From Bacteroidota bacterium (lineage in GTDB: Bacteria > Bacteroidota > Bacteroidia > Flavobacteriales > Weeksellaceae): a stretch of DNA of 64,000 bases. This document shows, in pieces, positions 8,546 to 17,058 of this stretch. The stretch lies in NCBI GenBank assembly GCA_023460855.1, contig JAEWOS010000003.1:310001-374000 (forward strand), given 5' to 3'. Every line of letters begins with the position of its first letter. The stretch's first letter is position 1. A program made the translations under genes and the position numbers. Below the pieces are notes generated by a model. The model had not been told where the DNA came from. It saw only the letters and a program-made list of their open reading frames with translations, and did not search any database.

Positions 8546-9121
8546 TTATTTCTGTCTTTCTGAAGGATTCCAGTACGATTCCGTCTTGCCGTCGAGTTTG
8601 GAAACGTATCGTGCAAGAACGAAAAGATAATCGGAAAGGCGGTTCAGATATTTAATCAGTTCAGGCCGGACTTCTTCCGATTCGTTCAGGAATACGAGGC
8701 TTCTTTCTGCTCTCCGGCAAACCGTTCTGCACACATGAAGATGCGTTGCCGCTTTTCCGCCGCCCGGAAGAATAAAAAACTGCAGAGGTTCGAGCTGTTC
8801 TTCGTATTCATCCATCCAGTTTTCGAGTTCGGTAATTTCTGAGTCGGAAATCATCAGATCCAGCCGTGATTTCCCGTTCGTAAGCGTCAGTTTATCGGTA
8901 GGAGTTGCAGATTCTGAACCGAGTGTAAACAGATCAAACTGTATTTTCTCCAGCTGGACAATCACATGCTCCACCTGAATTTCACTTTTTGCCAGTCCTA
9001 TGAAAGAATTGAGCTCATCAATATTTCCGTACGATTCCACTCTTGCTGAAGCTTTTGAAACGCGTGTTCCGCCGTAAAGTGCCGTTTCTCCTTTATCGCC
9101 TGTTTTCGTGTATATTTTCAT
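8546..9121 (-). CDS. Cob(I)alamin adenosyltransferase, PduO type
   Basis: 191 residues. The N-terminal ATP-binding loop KTGDKGETALYGG (about 5-17), then SKASARVESYGNIDELNS (about 22-39) and the C-terminal CRRAERSLV helix (about 135) are diagnostic of the PduO-type trimeric enzyme, which adenosylates cob(I)alamin. No corrin biosynthesis gene is in the window, so it probably serves salvage. It is 50 bases upstream of thiN on the same strand and probably co-transcribed with it. Confidence 0.9.
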   Translation of the reverse strand: MKIYTKTGDKGETALYGGTRVSKASARVESYGNIDELNSFIGLAKSEIQVEHVIVQLEKIQFDLFTLGSESATPTDKLTLTNGKSRLDLMISDSEITELENWMDEYEEQLEPLQFFILPGGGKAATHLHVCRTVCRRAERSLVFLNESEEVRPELIKYLNRLSDYLFVLARYVSKLDGKTESYWNPSERQK

Positions 9122-9176
9122 GATTTATTTTTTATTGTAATTCTAATTTCTGCATCATTCATCAAACATTTCTATG

Positions 9177-9749
9177 TTACTTCACCTCCACAAACTGATA
9201 CACCATCTGTGATTTGGGATTGTAGATAATGGTGCTGATATTTGGAAAACGTTTCACGCGGTAATACTCGATATTTTTATCATTCTTAATATCATCCAAA
9301 AAAGTGGTATCAATTGTTCCCTGAGGAAGAAACTTTTCCAGGAACGTTATTTTTTCAACAAAAGAAGCACCGTCTATTTTAGAAAATTTTGCGGACGACT
9401 GGCTTTCATCAGTGGTTGGCTGCGCAACGAGCGTATTCAGTAAAGAATCTTTCTGGGCAGATTTATAACGAAAGACATAAACTGCGCTGCCGTTCGGAAG
9501 AATTACTTTCCTGCCGCTTTCATTTTCAATCACCAGAGAATTCTGATGCGGAAAAATACTGTCGAATTTCACTGTTTCGGCATTGATAAATTTACTGAGC
9601 TGTTCGTTCACCGTTTCCTGAACGATTTCATTTGTTTTCTCACGCGCTTTTTCTTTTGCTGTGGTTACCGTGCTGTTCACGGTTTCCTCAATTTTTGTGC
9701 AGGAAAAAAGAACTAGTGATATCGCAAGCACCGAAAATATTCTGATCAT
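9177..9749 (-). CDS. Lipoprotein of unknown function
   Basis: 190 residues. A type II signal peptide ends at a lipobox (LVLFSC, Cys 17). It is followed by a helical, charged region (TTAKEKAREKTNEIVQETVNEQL, about 28-50) that may form a coiled coil. The C-terminal part has mixed alpha/beta character with no motif I recognise. It lies 55 bases before the adenosyltransferase and 16 bases after the ABC exporter, all on the minus strand, so it may belong to the exporter transcript. Confidence 0.7.
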   Translation of the reverse strand: MIRIFSVLAISLVLFSCTKIEETVNSTVTTAKEKAREKTNEIVQETVNEQLSKFINAETVKFDSIFPHQNSLVIENESGRKVILPNGSAVYVFRYKSAQKDSLLNTLVAQPTTDESQSSAKFSKIDGASFVEKITFLEKFLPQGTIDTTFLDDIKNDKNIEYYRVKRFPNISTIIYNPKSQMVYQFVEVK

Positions 9750-9765
9750 TTTTATTTTATTTCAT

Positions 9766-11571
9766 TTAGTTTTCCCGGTACGAATGTACGAGTTTATCAA
9801 GATTCAGGCTTCTAGCGGATGCATCAAAAATCTCACGGTACGTTCCGTTAAGATCGATCAGCTCATCGTGGGTTCCGTTTTCCACCACTCTTCCTTTTTT
9901 CATCACATAAATAGCGTCCGAATCCAGAATCTGGGAAAGCGAATGGGAAATGATTATAACCGTTCTTCCTTCTTTAATTGCGTCGAGGGAATTCTTAATC
10001 TGTTCAGTTGCTATTGCATCGAGACTTGCCGTAGGTTCATCCAGAAACAGAATCGGCGGATTTTTCAGGAATAATCTCGCGATTGCAATCCTTTGCTGCT
10101 GTCCACCCGAAAGCTGTGTAGCATCGTGATTGTACTGCTCCGGAAGTTCAATAATCTGCGCGTGGAGATAAGCTTTCTTTGCAGCTTCCTGAATCTCTTC
10201 GAAAGTGGCGTGCATATTTCCGTAACGGATATTATCTTCAATGCTTCCCTGAAAAATATGATTGCGCTGCAGCACGAGTCCGATATCATCGCGCAGGTGA
10301 ACATTGTCGTAATCATTCAGGTCGATGTTGTCCAGCATTATCTTTCCGTAATCAGGCAGATAAAATTTACACAAAAGATTGATCACAGTAGATTTTCCGG
10401 CACCGCTTAAACCAACCAGTGCAGTTGTTCTCCCGTGCTCAATAATCATTGAAACATCATGCAGCGCTTTGGTACCGTTTGGATACGAAAAATCTACATT
10501 CTGCAGTTCGAATCTGCCTTTAATAGCAGGTTTCTGATTTCCGCTTGGCTCCTTTTGGTCATCTGCATTCAGTACATCGAAATAGCCTTCTGCATAAATC
10601 ATCGCGTCATTCATATCATCATAAATCCTGTGAAGCTGGCGAATCGGCGCCGAAATATTGTTAAACAGCATGATGTGAAGCATGATCGCACCAATAGTCA
10701 TCTGCTGATCGAGCACGAGATAAACCGTCAACAGAATAATAAGTACAACACCAATCTGTTCGATGAATGTTTTAATTCCGTCGTAAATAAAATTGGTGCG
10801 CCGCGTTTCCATCTGGCTTTCCATCAGCTGCATCTGCAGATCGTACTGTTTTTTACCTTCAAACTGTTCCCTGACAAAACTTTTGATCACCATAATGGAA
10901 TTGATCAGGTTCAGAAGGCCGGAATTTTTCTGTTCACGCTGATCGCGGAGTGTTCTTCGTACGCCGGTCAGTCTTTTTGCCTGAAGCGAACTCACCCAAA
11001 AATAAATCGGGACGACAATTGTGGACACGAGACCAACATAGGCATTCTGCATGTACATGACGACGAGTGCAATAATCGCATTTGAAAAAAGCGGCAGTAT
11101 GTCGATGAAAAAATTCTGTACCAGTCTTGTCAGACTGGAAATTCCCTGATCAATACGTGTCTGCAGTTTCCCCGACTGGTGATGTTCATCTGAAAAATAC
11201 GCAACTTTATAGGTGAGAATTTTGTCGATAGCGGTTTGTGCAAGCACCGAACTTACATTAATCCTGATTTTTTCCCCATAAAATTTCTGCCCGAAATTGA
11301 TGAAAATATTCAGCAGTTCTTTTCCGAGTAAAATAGCGGTAATTACCACCAGCACGTGGATTCCTTCAGACATCGGATCCGGAAGTTTGATCAGCTGCTC
11401 TACTTCATCCACGGTATATTTAAGCACCAGCGGATTTACTTGTGCCATCAAGGCGCCGATGAAAGTAAGGAAAAGCGTTCCGAAAATCATCCATTTATAC
11501 GGCTTGATAAAAGGAAGAATCTGCTGATAAATATTGATAAGTGTAACGGTGCGTTTTAGGACTTTTGCCAT
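9766..11571 (-). CDS. ABC exporter, fused permease and ATPase
   Basis: 601 residues. The N-terminal half (about 15-320) is a six-helix ABC type-1 transmembrane domain, and the C-terminal half is the nucleotide-binding domain with Walker A GLSGAGKST (about 393), signature LSGGQQQRIAIARL (about 494) and Walker B PILFLDEPTAS (about 512). The H-loop is in IIISHSLS. This is the half-transporter architecture of MsbA, lipid and peptide exporters, acting as a dimer in the inner membrane. The substrate cannot be assigned. Proximity to lptB is suggestive but not proof of a lipid A substrate. Confidence 0.85.
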   Translation of the reverse strand: MAKVLKRTVTLINIYQQILPFIKPYKWMIFGTLFLTFIGALMAQVNPLVLKYTVDEVEQLIKLPDPMSEGIHVLVVITAILLGKELLNIFINFGQKFYGEKIRINVSSVLAQTAIDKILTYKVAYFSDEHHQSGKLQTRIDQGISSLTRLVQNFFIDILPLFSNAIIALVVMYMQNAYVGLVSTIVVPIYFWVSSLQAKRLTGVRRTLRDQREQKNSGLLNLINSIMVIKSFVREQFEGKKQYDLQMQLMESQMETRRTNFIYDGIKTFIEQIGVVLIILLTVYLVLDQQMTIGAIMLHIMLFNNISAPIRQLHRIYDDMNDAMIYAEGYFDVLNADDQKEPSGNQKPAIKGRFELQNVDFSYPNGTKALHDVSMIIEHGRTTALVGLSGAGKSTVINLLCKFYLPDYGKIMLDNIDLNDYDNVHLRDDIGLVLQRNHIFQGSIEDNIRYGNMHATFEEIQEAAKKAYLHAQIIELPEQYNHDATQLSGGQQQRIAIARLFLKNPPILFLDEPTASLDAIATEQIKNSLDAIKEGRTVIIISHSLSQILDSDAIYVMKKGRVVENGTHDELIDLNGTYREIFDASARSLNLDKLVHSYREN

Positions 11572-11683
11572 AAGAATTTTGAAGTGCCGCCTTTTTGTTA
11601 CGACCCCTAAAAATAAGCAATCCGATTTTTACGGGAATTCTATACTTTCGGCAAATGCTTTAATAATTACGCTGGGAATCGTA

Positions 11684-12745
11684 TTAACCGCCGAACGAAA
11701 ATGAATTCAGATAAATCAGTTCTGGTTTGGACGCTAATTTTGAATCGCTTTCTGCCATTTCAAGCGGATATTTGTCCGTAATTTCCTTTTTTTGAAAAAG
11801 AAATGAATTGTGCGCATTTTTATCAACCATCGAATAAAAAATATGCTCAATTTCTGAGTTTGCAAGCGATGCAAAACCGATTTCTTCAAAACCGTAAATA
11901 AGACGCAGATTGTCGGTTCCGGCGAAATTCTGATCCACATAATGCTGAAACTGCGACTTGCTGTCGAAATTGCCGCCCCAGATATTGTACACAAAATGCC
12001 GTGTCGCCGGTTTATTCAGAATATCCTGATAGACAAAGTTTTCACCGAGATACGCTTCACGAACCTGCGGATCGTTTGCCAGATCCTGTGGAAGACCTTC
12101 CTTCAGAATTCTGCCTTCAAACATGATATAAGTTTTATGCGTGATCGCCAGTGTCTGCTGAACATTGTGGTCGGTAATCAGGATACCGATGTTTTTGTCG
12201 GTAAGGCTTCGTACAATTTTCTGAATGTCTTCCACGGCAATAGGATCTACCCCTGCAAAAGGTTCATCCAGCAGGATAAATTTTGGACTTGTAGCGAGAC
12301 ATCTTGCGATTTCCGTTCTTCTTCTTTCACCACCGGAAAGCAAATCACCACGGTTTTTCCGCACGTGCTGAAGTGAAAATTCTTCGATGAGTTCATCACA
12401 TTTAATCTGCTGTTCGCGTTTCGAAAGTTTAGTAAACTGGAGAACCCCGAGAATGTTATCTTCAACTGAAAGTTTCCTGAAAACTGAGGCTTCCTGCGCA
12501 AGATAACCGATTCCGTTCTGTGCGCGACGGTACATCGCATCGGAAGTAATGTCTTTATTCTGCAGGAAAATTTTGCCCGAAGTTGGTTTCACCAGGCCAA
12601 CAATCATATAGAAACTGGTTGTTTTTCCGGCACCGTTCGGACCGAGCAGTCCGACGATTTCTCCCTGGGAAACCTCTACGGAAACGCCTTTCACCACTTT
12701 CTTCGGACCGTATTCTTTCACTATATTTTCTCCGCGTAGAATCAT
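11684..12745 (-). CDS. lptB: LPS export ATPase LptB with an added C-terminal Imm22-like domain
   Basis: 353 residues from the ATG at 12745; an ATG nine codons upstream fits the family less well. Residues 1-240 are a complete LptB: Walker A GPNGAGKTT (35-43), signature LSGGERRRTEIAR (136-148), Walker B ILLDEPFAGVDP (157-168), H-loop TDHNV, and the LptB-type ending EAYLGENF. It powers LPS transport with LptFG. Usual flavobacterial LptB stops near residue 245. Here about 110 more residues follow (12025 to 11687), starting NIWGGNFDSKSQFQHYV and ending in strand-like IYLNSFSF. That pattern resembles Imm22/DUF4284 immunity proteins. The LptB part is certain; the extension assignment is inference. 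Confidence 0.85.
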   Translation of the reverse strand: MILRGENIVKEYGPKKVVKGVSVEVSQGEIVGLLGPNGAGKTTSFYMIVGLVKPTSGKIFLQNKDITSDAMYRRAQNGIGYLAQEASVFRKLSVEDNILGVLQFTKLSKREQQIKCDELIEEFSLQHVRKNRGDLLSGGERRRTEIARCLATSPKFILLDEPFAGVDPIAVEDIQKIVRSLTDKNIGILITDHNVQQTLAITHKTYIMFEGRILKEGLPQDLANDPQVREAYLGENFVYQDILNKPATRHFVYNIWGGNFDSKSQFQHYVDQNFAGTDNLRLIYGFEEIGFASLANSEIEHIFYSMVDKNAHNSFLFQKKEITDKYPLEMAESDSKLASKPELIYLNSFSFGG

Positions 12746-12872
12746 AAGACAAAGATAGAATAAATAAGGCAAGTTATTTTTAATGACTGTTCAGCAGCAC
12801 GTTAAAAAGTTGTAATTTTAAACCGAATCGCTTCAGCCTAAAAAAGGCCATTTTAACCAAACAAAAAAAATT

Positions 12873-13211
12873 ATGGAAACTTACGGATACAACGACCCGC
12901 AAAATGCCAATCAGCCTCCGCATGATCCGAATTACCGGTCGGAAAAGAAACTGGCTTCCGGAATACTCGCTATTTTACTGGGAGCTTTGGGCGTTCACAA
13001 ATTTTATATGGGTTATCCGAAAGAAGGCGTCCTTCTGCTGCTTTCAACACTGGTCATTCTGCCGTTGCTCACCATCATCACTTGCGGCATTGGAAGTGCG
13101 ATGTACGCTGTAGTATTCATCGTTCCGCTTGTGGAAGGCATCATTTATCTGACCATGAGCGACAGCCAGTTCGTCCACACCTATATCATCAACAAAAAGC
13201 CGTGGTTTTAA
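12873..13211 (+). CDS. TM2 domain-containing membrane protein
   Basis: 112 residues. The N-terminal 28 residues are polar and Asn/Pro-rich. A TM2 domain follows, with two membrane helices (about 31-50 and 55-95) joined by the typical turn GALGVHKFYMGYPKEG. TM2 proteins are small inner-membrane proteins with no settled bacterial function. The gene is divergent from lptB and convergent with hemB, and is probably transcribed alone. Confidence 0.85.
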   Translation: METYGYNDPQNANQPPHDPNYRSEKKLASGILAILLGALGVHKFYMGYPKEGVLLLLSTLVILPLLTIITCGIGSAMYAVVFIVPLVEGIIYLTMSDSQFVHTYIINKKPWF

Positions 13212-13241
13212 TTACTGGTAGTTGATTCGTGTTCTGCGTTA

Positions 13242-14234
13242 TTATTGATTCAGCAATATTGCTGCCTCTTTTGCCGCATACGTGAAAATCATATCTGCAC
13301 CCGCTCTTTTGATGCAGGTTAATGATTCAATAATCGCTTTGTCATTATCGAGCCAGCCGTTTTGTGCTGCAGCTTTCAGCATTGCGTATTCACCGGAAAC
13401 GTTATAAACCGCAACAGGAATATCTATCGCCTCACGCACTTTAGCAACAATATCGAGATAAGGCAAGCCCGGTTTTATCATGATAATATCCGCGCCTTCG
13501 TCCACATCCTTAAATACTTCATTCATTGCTTCACGTGAATTGTGAAAATCCATCTGATAGGTTTTCTTATCCTTCGGAATTTCAATATTTTCTTTAGGAG
13601 CACTGTCCAGCGCACTTCGGAACGGTCCGTAGAAAGAACTCGCATATTTGGCTGCATAGCTCAGAATTCCCACATCGGTAAATCCGTTTTCTTCGAGTCC
13701 CTGACGAATTGCGGCAACTCTGCCGTCCATCATATCGCTCGGCGCCACAACATCAGCGCCGGCTTCTGCATGGGAAACCGACATTTTTACCAGGGCGTCA
13801 TTGGTAGCATCATTATCAATTTTACCATTCGTAATAATTCCGTCATGTCCGTAAATGGAATACGGATCCAGCGCAACATCCGGCATGATAATCATTTCAG
13901 GAACGGCATCTTTAATTGCTTTAATCGTGTCCTGCATCAGTCCGTTTTTATTCCATGCTTCCTTTCCCGTGTTGTCTTTGAGGTTATCCGAAACTTTCAT
14001 ATACAGATTAACCGCTTTAACGCCGGTCGCGTAAAGTTCTTTACATTCTTTAACCGTAAGATCCAGAGAACGGCGGAAAATTCCGGGCATTGATGAAATT
14101 TCTTCCGCATTGTCCTTACCTTCCGTTACGAACATTGGCATAACGAGGTCGTTAGGAGAAAGAACTGTTTCCTGCACCAGGGATCTGATGGAAGCACTGG
14201 TACGAAGTCGGCGGTTTCTGGAATATAAAATCAT
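13242..14234 (-). CDS. hemB: Porphobilinogen synthase (delta-aminolevulinate dehydratase)
   Basis: 330 residues, full length. Active-site lysines lie in SYAAKYASSFYGPFR (about 198) and IMIKPG (about 252). The metal segment reads DVALDPYSIYGHDG with no cysteines, so by family rules it is a Mg-type rather than a Zn-cysteine enzyme. It joins two aminolevulinate molecules for haem synthesis. A sequence complementary to TAAATTTG at 14272-14279 may be its -7 element, which would put its promoter back to back with that of the plus-strand gene at 14366. Confidence 0.93.
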   Translation of the reverse strand: MILYSRNRRLRTSASIRSLVQETVLSPNDLVMPMFVTEGKDNAEEISSMPGIFRRSLDLTVKECKELYATGVKAVNLYMKVSDNLKDNTGKEAWNKNGLMQDTIKAIKDAVPEMIIMPDVALDPYSIYGHDGIITNGKIDNDATNDALVKMSVSHAEAGADVVAPSDMMDGRVAAIRQGLEENGFTDVGILSYAAKYASSFYGPFRSALDSAPKENIEIPKDKKTYQMDFHNSREAMNEVFKDVDEGADIIMIKPGLPYLDIVAKVREAIDIPVAVYNVSGEYAMLKAAAQNGWLDNDKAIIESLTCIKRAGADMIFTYAAKEAAILLNQ

Positions 14235-14303
14235 GAGATCAGACTGTAGGTTGGTATTATTTTTGCGACGACAAATTTAGCAATAGTAGACCAAAAAAAC
14301 TAT

Positions 14304-14334
14304 TTGCAGAATTGAATGCGATTGATTATATTCG
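14304..14334 (+). promoter_or_regulatory. Flavobacterial promoter of the orphan sorting-domain gene
   Basis: TTG at 14304-14306 and TATATTCG at 14327-14334 are spaced by 20 bases. The ATG chosen at 14366 follows after 31 bases. An in-frame ATG at 14312 would fall inside this promoter, which argues for the later start. Confidence 0.55.
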
Positions 14335-14365
14335 CAAGGTTAAATACAATGTTGAAACGCATTTT

Positions 14366-14719
14366 ATGAAAAAATTTTTCTTAATGTTAATGCTGATGGG
14401 CTTTACGCTGGGTTTTAATACGCTTCAGGCACAAAGTTCAAGGGAGCAGCAGACAAGCGGTACGCAAAAAGGTGACGATACAATCCTCGCTGCTTATCCA
14501 AATCCTACCAAGGATGTTTTAATTGTAAAAGCGAAAGACTCTTCTCTGAAAATCAGATCGGTGAGTTTTTATTCTATTCTCGGTACTCCGGTGCTGAGTT
14601 ATAATGTCAATATGAATGCGGCGGAAATTAATCTTGAAAGACTCCGCCCGGGAAAATATCTGATGAGATATACGCTGAGTGACAACACACAGAAAGTAAA
14701 ACAAATCATTAAACAATAA
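14366..14719 (+). CDS. Small secreted protein consisting of a T9SS type A sorting domain
   Basis: 117 residues. A signal peptide (about 1-23, MKKFFLMLMLMGFTLG...LQAQ) is followed by a short polar linker of about 20 residues. The remaining 75 or so residues look like a type A T9SS C-terminal domain: AAYPNPTKDVL, then VSFYSILGTPVL, LRPGKYLMRY and the terminal KQIIKQ. There is no room for a cargo domain. In normal cargo this domain directs outer-membrane translocation by the type IX system and is cleaved by PorU. What a free sorting domain does is unknown. A strong terminator follows directly. Confidence 0.8.
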   Translation: MKKFFLMLMLMGFTLGFNTLQAQSSREQQTSGTQKGDDTILAAYPNPTKDVLIVKAKDSSLKIRSVSFYSILGTPVLSYNVNMNAAEINLERLRPGKYLMRYTLSDNTQKVKQIIKQ

Positions 14720-14745
14720 TCCTGAAATTTTTCAGGATTTTTTTT
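14718..14745 (+). terminator. Rho-independent terminator of the sorting-domain gene
   Basis: AATCCTGAA pairs with TTCAGGATT around a four-base loop, followed by a T run. It overlaps the stop codon. Confidence 0.8.
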
Positions 14746-14804
14746 GAAGGAAAAGCTACATCCGTAACTTTTCTTTCTTTATTTTACACATTCTAATTTA
14801 CGCC

Positions 14805-15731
14805 ATGCTTCGCGCCGAACAAGTTACCAAAACCTATAACGCCGGAAAAAAAACAGCCCTGCGGAATTTCAGCATCGATGTTCCCGAAGGAAGCATTTAC
14901 GGTTTGCTCGGACCTAACGGTGCCGGAAAAACTTCATTTATCAGAATCATCAATCAGATAACACAACAGGACAGCGGACAGATCTGGATCAACGGTGAAG
15001 AACTCCGCAACAGCCATATTGAAGACATCGGCTATATGCCGGAAGAACGCGGGCTCTACAAAAATATGACTGTCGGCGATCAGCTCCTCTACTTCGGAGA
15101 ACTGAAAGGCATGAAGCGGAACGATGCGCTGAATGAAGCAAAATACTGGTTTGAACAGTTGCATATCGATCAGTGGTGGAAAAAGAAACTCAGTGAACTT
15201 TCCAAAGGGATGGCGCAGAAAATTCAGTTTGTAGTAACCGTGCTTCACCGCCCGAAACTGCTGATTCTGGATGAACCTTTCTCCGGATTCGATCCCGTGA
15301 ATGCCAATATGATCAAAGATCAGATCATCAAACTGAAAGAAAACGGGACCACCATCATACTTTCCACACACCGAATGGAAAGCGTGGAAGAAATGTGTGA
15401 TTACGTGGCACTGCTGAACAACGCCGAAAAAATACTGGACGGTAAAGTTTTCGACGTGCGTGAAAAATTCAAAAAAAACATTTTTGAAGTCGTGCTTGCC
15501 GATGCGGACGAAGAAAAACTCAACACATTCAGCAACAGTTTCGCCCTGCAGAATATCAGCCGTAAAAACGGACTTACCTATTTTGAAACCGCAAACGAAG
15601 GCGATATTTCACATCTTATTTCTAATTTACTTCAGGTTGGAAGTCTTCGCTCATTCAGTGAACAAATTCCCAGCATGAACGAAGTATTTATCAGTGCCGT
15701 AAGCAAACCTGTAACTGAAGTAACTCTTTAA
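14805..15731 (+). CDS. ABC transporter ATPase, NatA-like, DUF4162 C-terminus
   Basis: 308 residues. Walker A GPNGAGKTS (about 39), signature LSKGMAQKIQF (about 129), Walker B LLILDEPFSG (about 154) and H-loop STHRM (about 187) are present, and a C-terminal DUF4162-type domain (about 210-300) follows. This is the ATPase class paired with ABC-2 permeases such as NatB, and the permease gene starts 13 bases later. Substrate unknown; Na+ or drug export is the usual guess for this class. Confidence 0.85.
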   Translation: MLRAEQVTKTYNAGKKTALRNFSIDVPEGSIYGLLGPNGAGKTSFIRIINQITQQDSGQIWINGEELRNSHIEDIGYMPEERGLYKNMTVGDQLLYFGELKGMKRNDALNEAKYWFEQLHIDQWWKKKLSELSKGMAQKIQFVVTVLHRPKLLILDEPFSGFDPVNANMIKDQIIKLKENGTTIILSTHRMESVEEMCDYVALLNNAEKILDGKVFDVREKFKKNIFEVVLADADEEKLNTFSNSFALQNISRKNGLTYFETANEGDISHLISNLLQVGSLRSFSEQIPSMNEVFISAVSKPVTEVTL

Positions 15732-15744
15732 TATTTACGCAACG

Positions 15745-17055
15745 ATGAAGAATATTTGGCTGATTACCAGAAGGGAGTTTCTTACCCAGGTAAAAAAGAA
15801 ATCCTTTATCATACTCACAATTATGGCTCCGATCCTGATGATTGGGCTCGGTGTTTTTGTAGGCGTAATGCTGAAAGCCAATGAGAAGCAATACGTGATC
15901 AATGTGGTGGACAAAAGTGGAATTTTCGCCGGGAAACTGACCTCAGATGAAGAACTGAAATACGTTTTTGTAAATCCCGCATCAGAAAAACAGATGATTT
16001 CCTCCTTAAAAACGATGGAAGGAACCGATGGATTACTGCTTCTCGCTCCGTTAAACGGTCAGGATTTCGACGGGCTCGAAAAACAGTCGCAGCTGCTGAT
16101 CAACAGCAAAATAGGATTCGAAACAAAACAGAAAATCGTAACCGATTTATCTGAAACAATGCGCGAAGTGAAAATGAAAGCGCTCAATATCGATCCGAAT
16201 CAGATCATACAGCTCGACCGGAATTTTGAGCTGAAAAGCAGCAATATCAACGATAAAAACCAGGTAGATACCGATCTCGATTTCGGCGTAAAATATATTC
16301 TGGGAATGATCCTGATGTACGCAATTTTCATGTTCATCATCATCTATGGCGTACGTGTAATGCGCAGCGTTCTGGAAGAAAAAAATAACCGCGTGGTGGA
16401 AATCCTCATCTCGTCGGTGAAACCGTTTGAACTGATGATGGGAAAAATTTTTGGTGTAACGCTGGTTGCTCTCACCCAGTTTATCGTGTGGATTGCCATG
16501 GCTGTTGCAGGCGCTTTAGTCCTGAATACCGGTTTCAGTACGCTGTCTCAGCAATTGCCTGAAGGAAGCGACGAAGCGATTGAAAAAATGGATTTCCAGC
16601 AGATTGCCGGTGAAGTTTCGCAGATTTTGCTGCAGATGAATGTGCCGCTGGTGATTTTCGTATTCCTGTTCTTTTTCCTTTTCGGATATCTGTTTTACAG
16701 TTCTATGTACGCAGCCTTCGGATCAGCGGTTGACAATGAAACAGAAACGCAGCAGTTTACCCTTTTCGCAATAATTCCGCTGATGATCGGCGTTTATGGA
16801 AGTTTCACCATCATCAATAATCCGGACGGACCAATGGGTTTCTGGCTTTCAATAATTCCGTTCACGTCTCCTGTCGCAATGGTGGCGCGCATTCCTTTCG
16901 GCGTTCCGTACTGGCAGATCGGACTTGCCATGCTTCTGCTCGTTTTATCGACCGTTGCAATGGTTTATATCGCCGGAAAAATCTACAGAATCGGAATTTT
17001 GATGTACGGAAACAAAGCGACCATGAAGGAACTGTGGAAATGGATTACGCAATAG
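15745..17055 (+). CDS. ABC-2 type permease, NatB-like
   Basis: 436 residues. One N-terminal membrane helix (about 20-42) is followed by a large extracytoplasmic domain (about 45-175) and then five or six membrane helices (about 178-425) with EEKNNRVVEILISSVKPFELMMGK between them, characteristic of NatB/ABC-2 permeases. It forms the membrane part of the transporter with the ATPase encoded just upstream. The gene ends 3 bases before the convergent M14 peptidase gene. Confidence 0.85.
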   Translation: MKNIWLITRREFLTQVKKKSFIILTIMAPILMIGLGVFVGVMLKANEKQYVINVVDKSGIFAGKLTSDEELKYVFVNPASEKQMISSLKTMEGTDGLLLLAPLNGQDFDGLEKQSQLLINSKIGFETKQKIVTDLSETMREVKMKALNIDPNQIIQLDRNFELKSSNINDKNQVDTDLDFGVKYILGMILMYAIFMFIIIYGVRVMRSVLEEKNNRVVEILISSVKPFELMMGKIFGVTLVALTQFIVWIAMAVAGALVLNTGFSTLSQQLPEGSDEAIEKMDFQQIAGEVSQILLQMNVPLVIFVFLFFFLFGYLFYSSMYAAFGSAVDNETETQQFTLFAIIPLMIGVYGSFTIINNPDGPMGFWLSIIPFTSPVAMVARIPFGVPYWQIGLAMLLLVLSTVAMVYIAGKIYRIGILMYGNKATMKELWKWITQ

Positions 17056-17058
17056 GTT

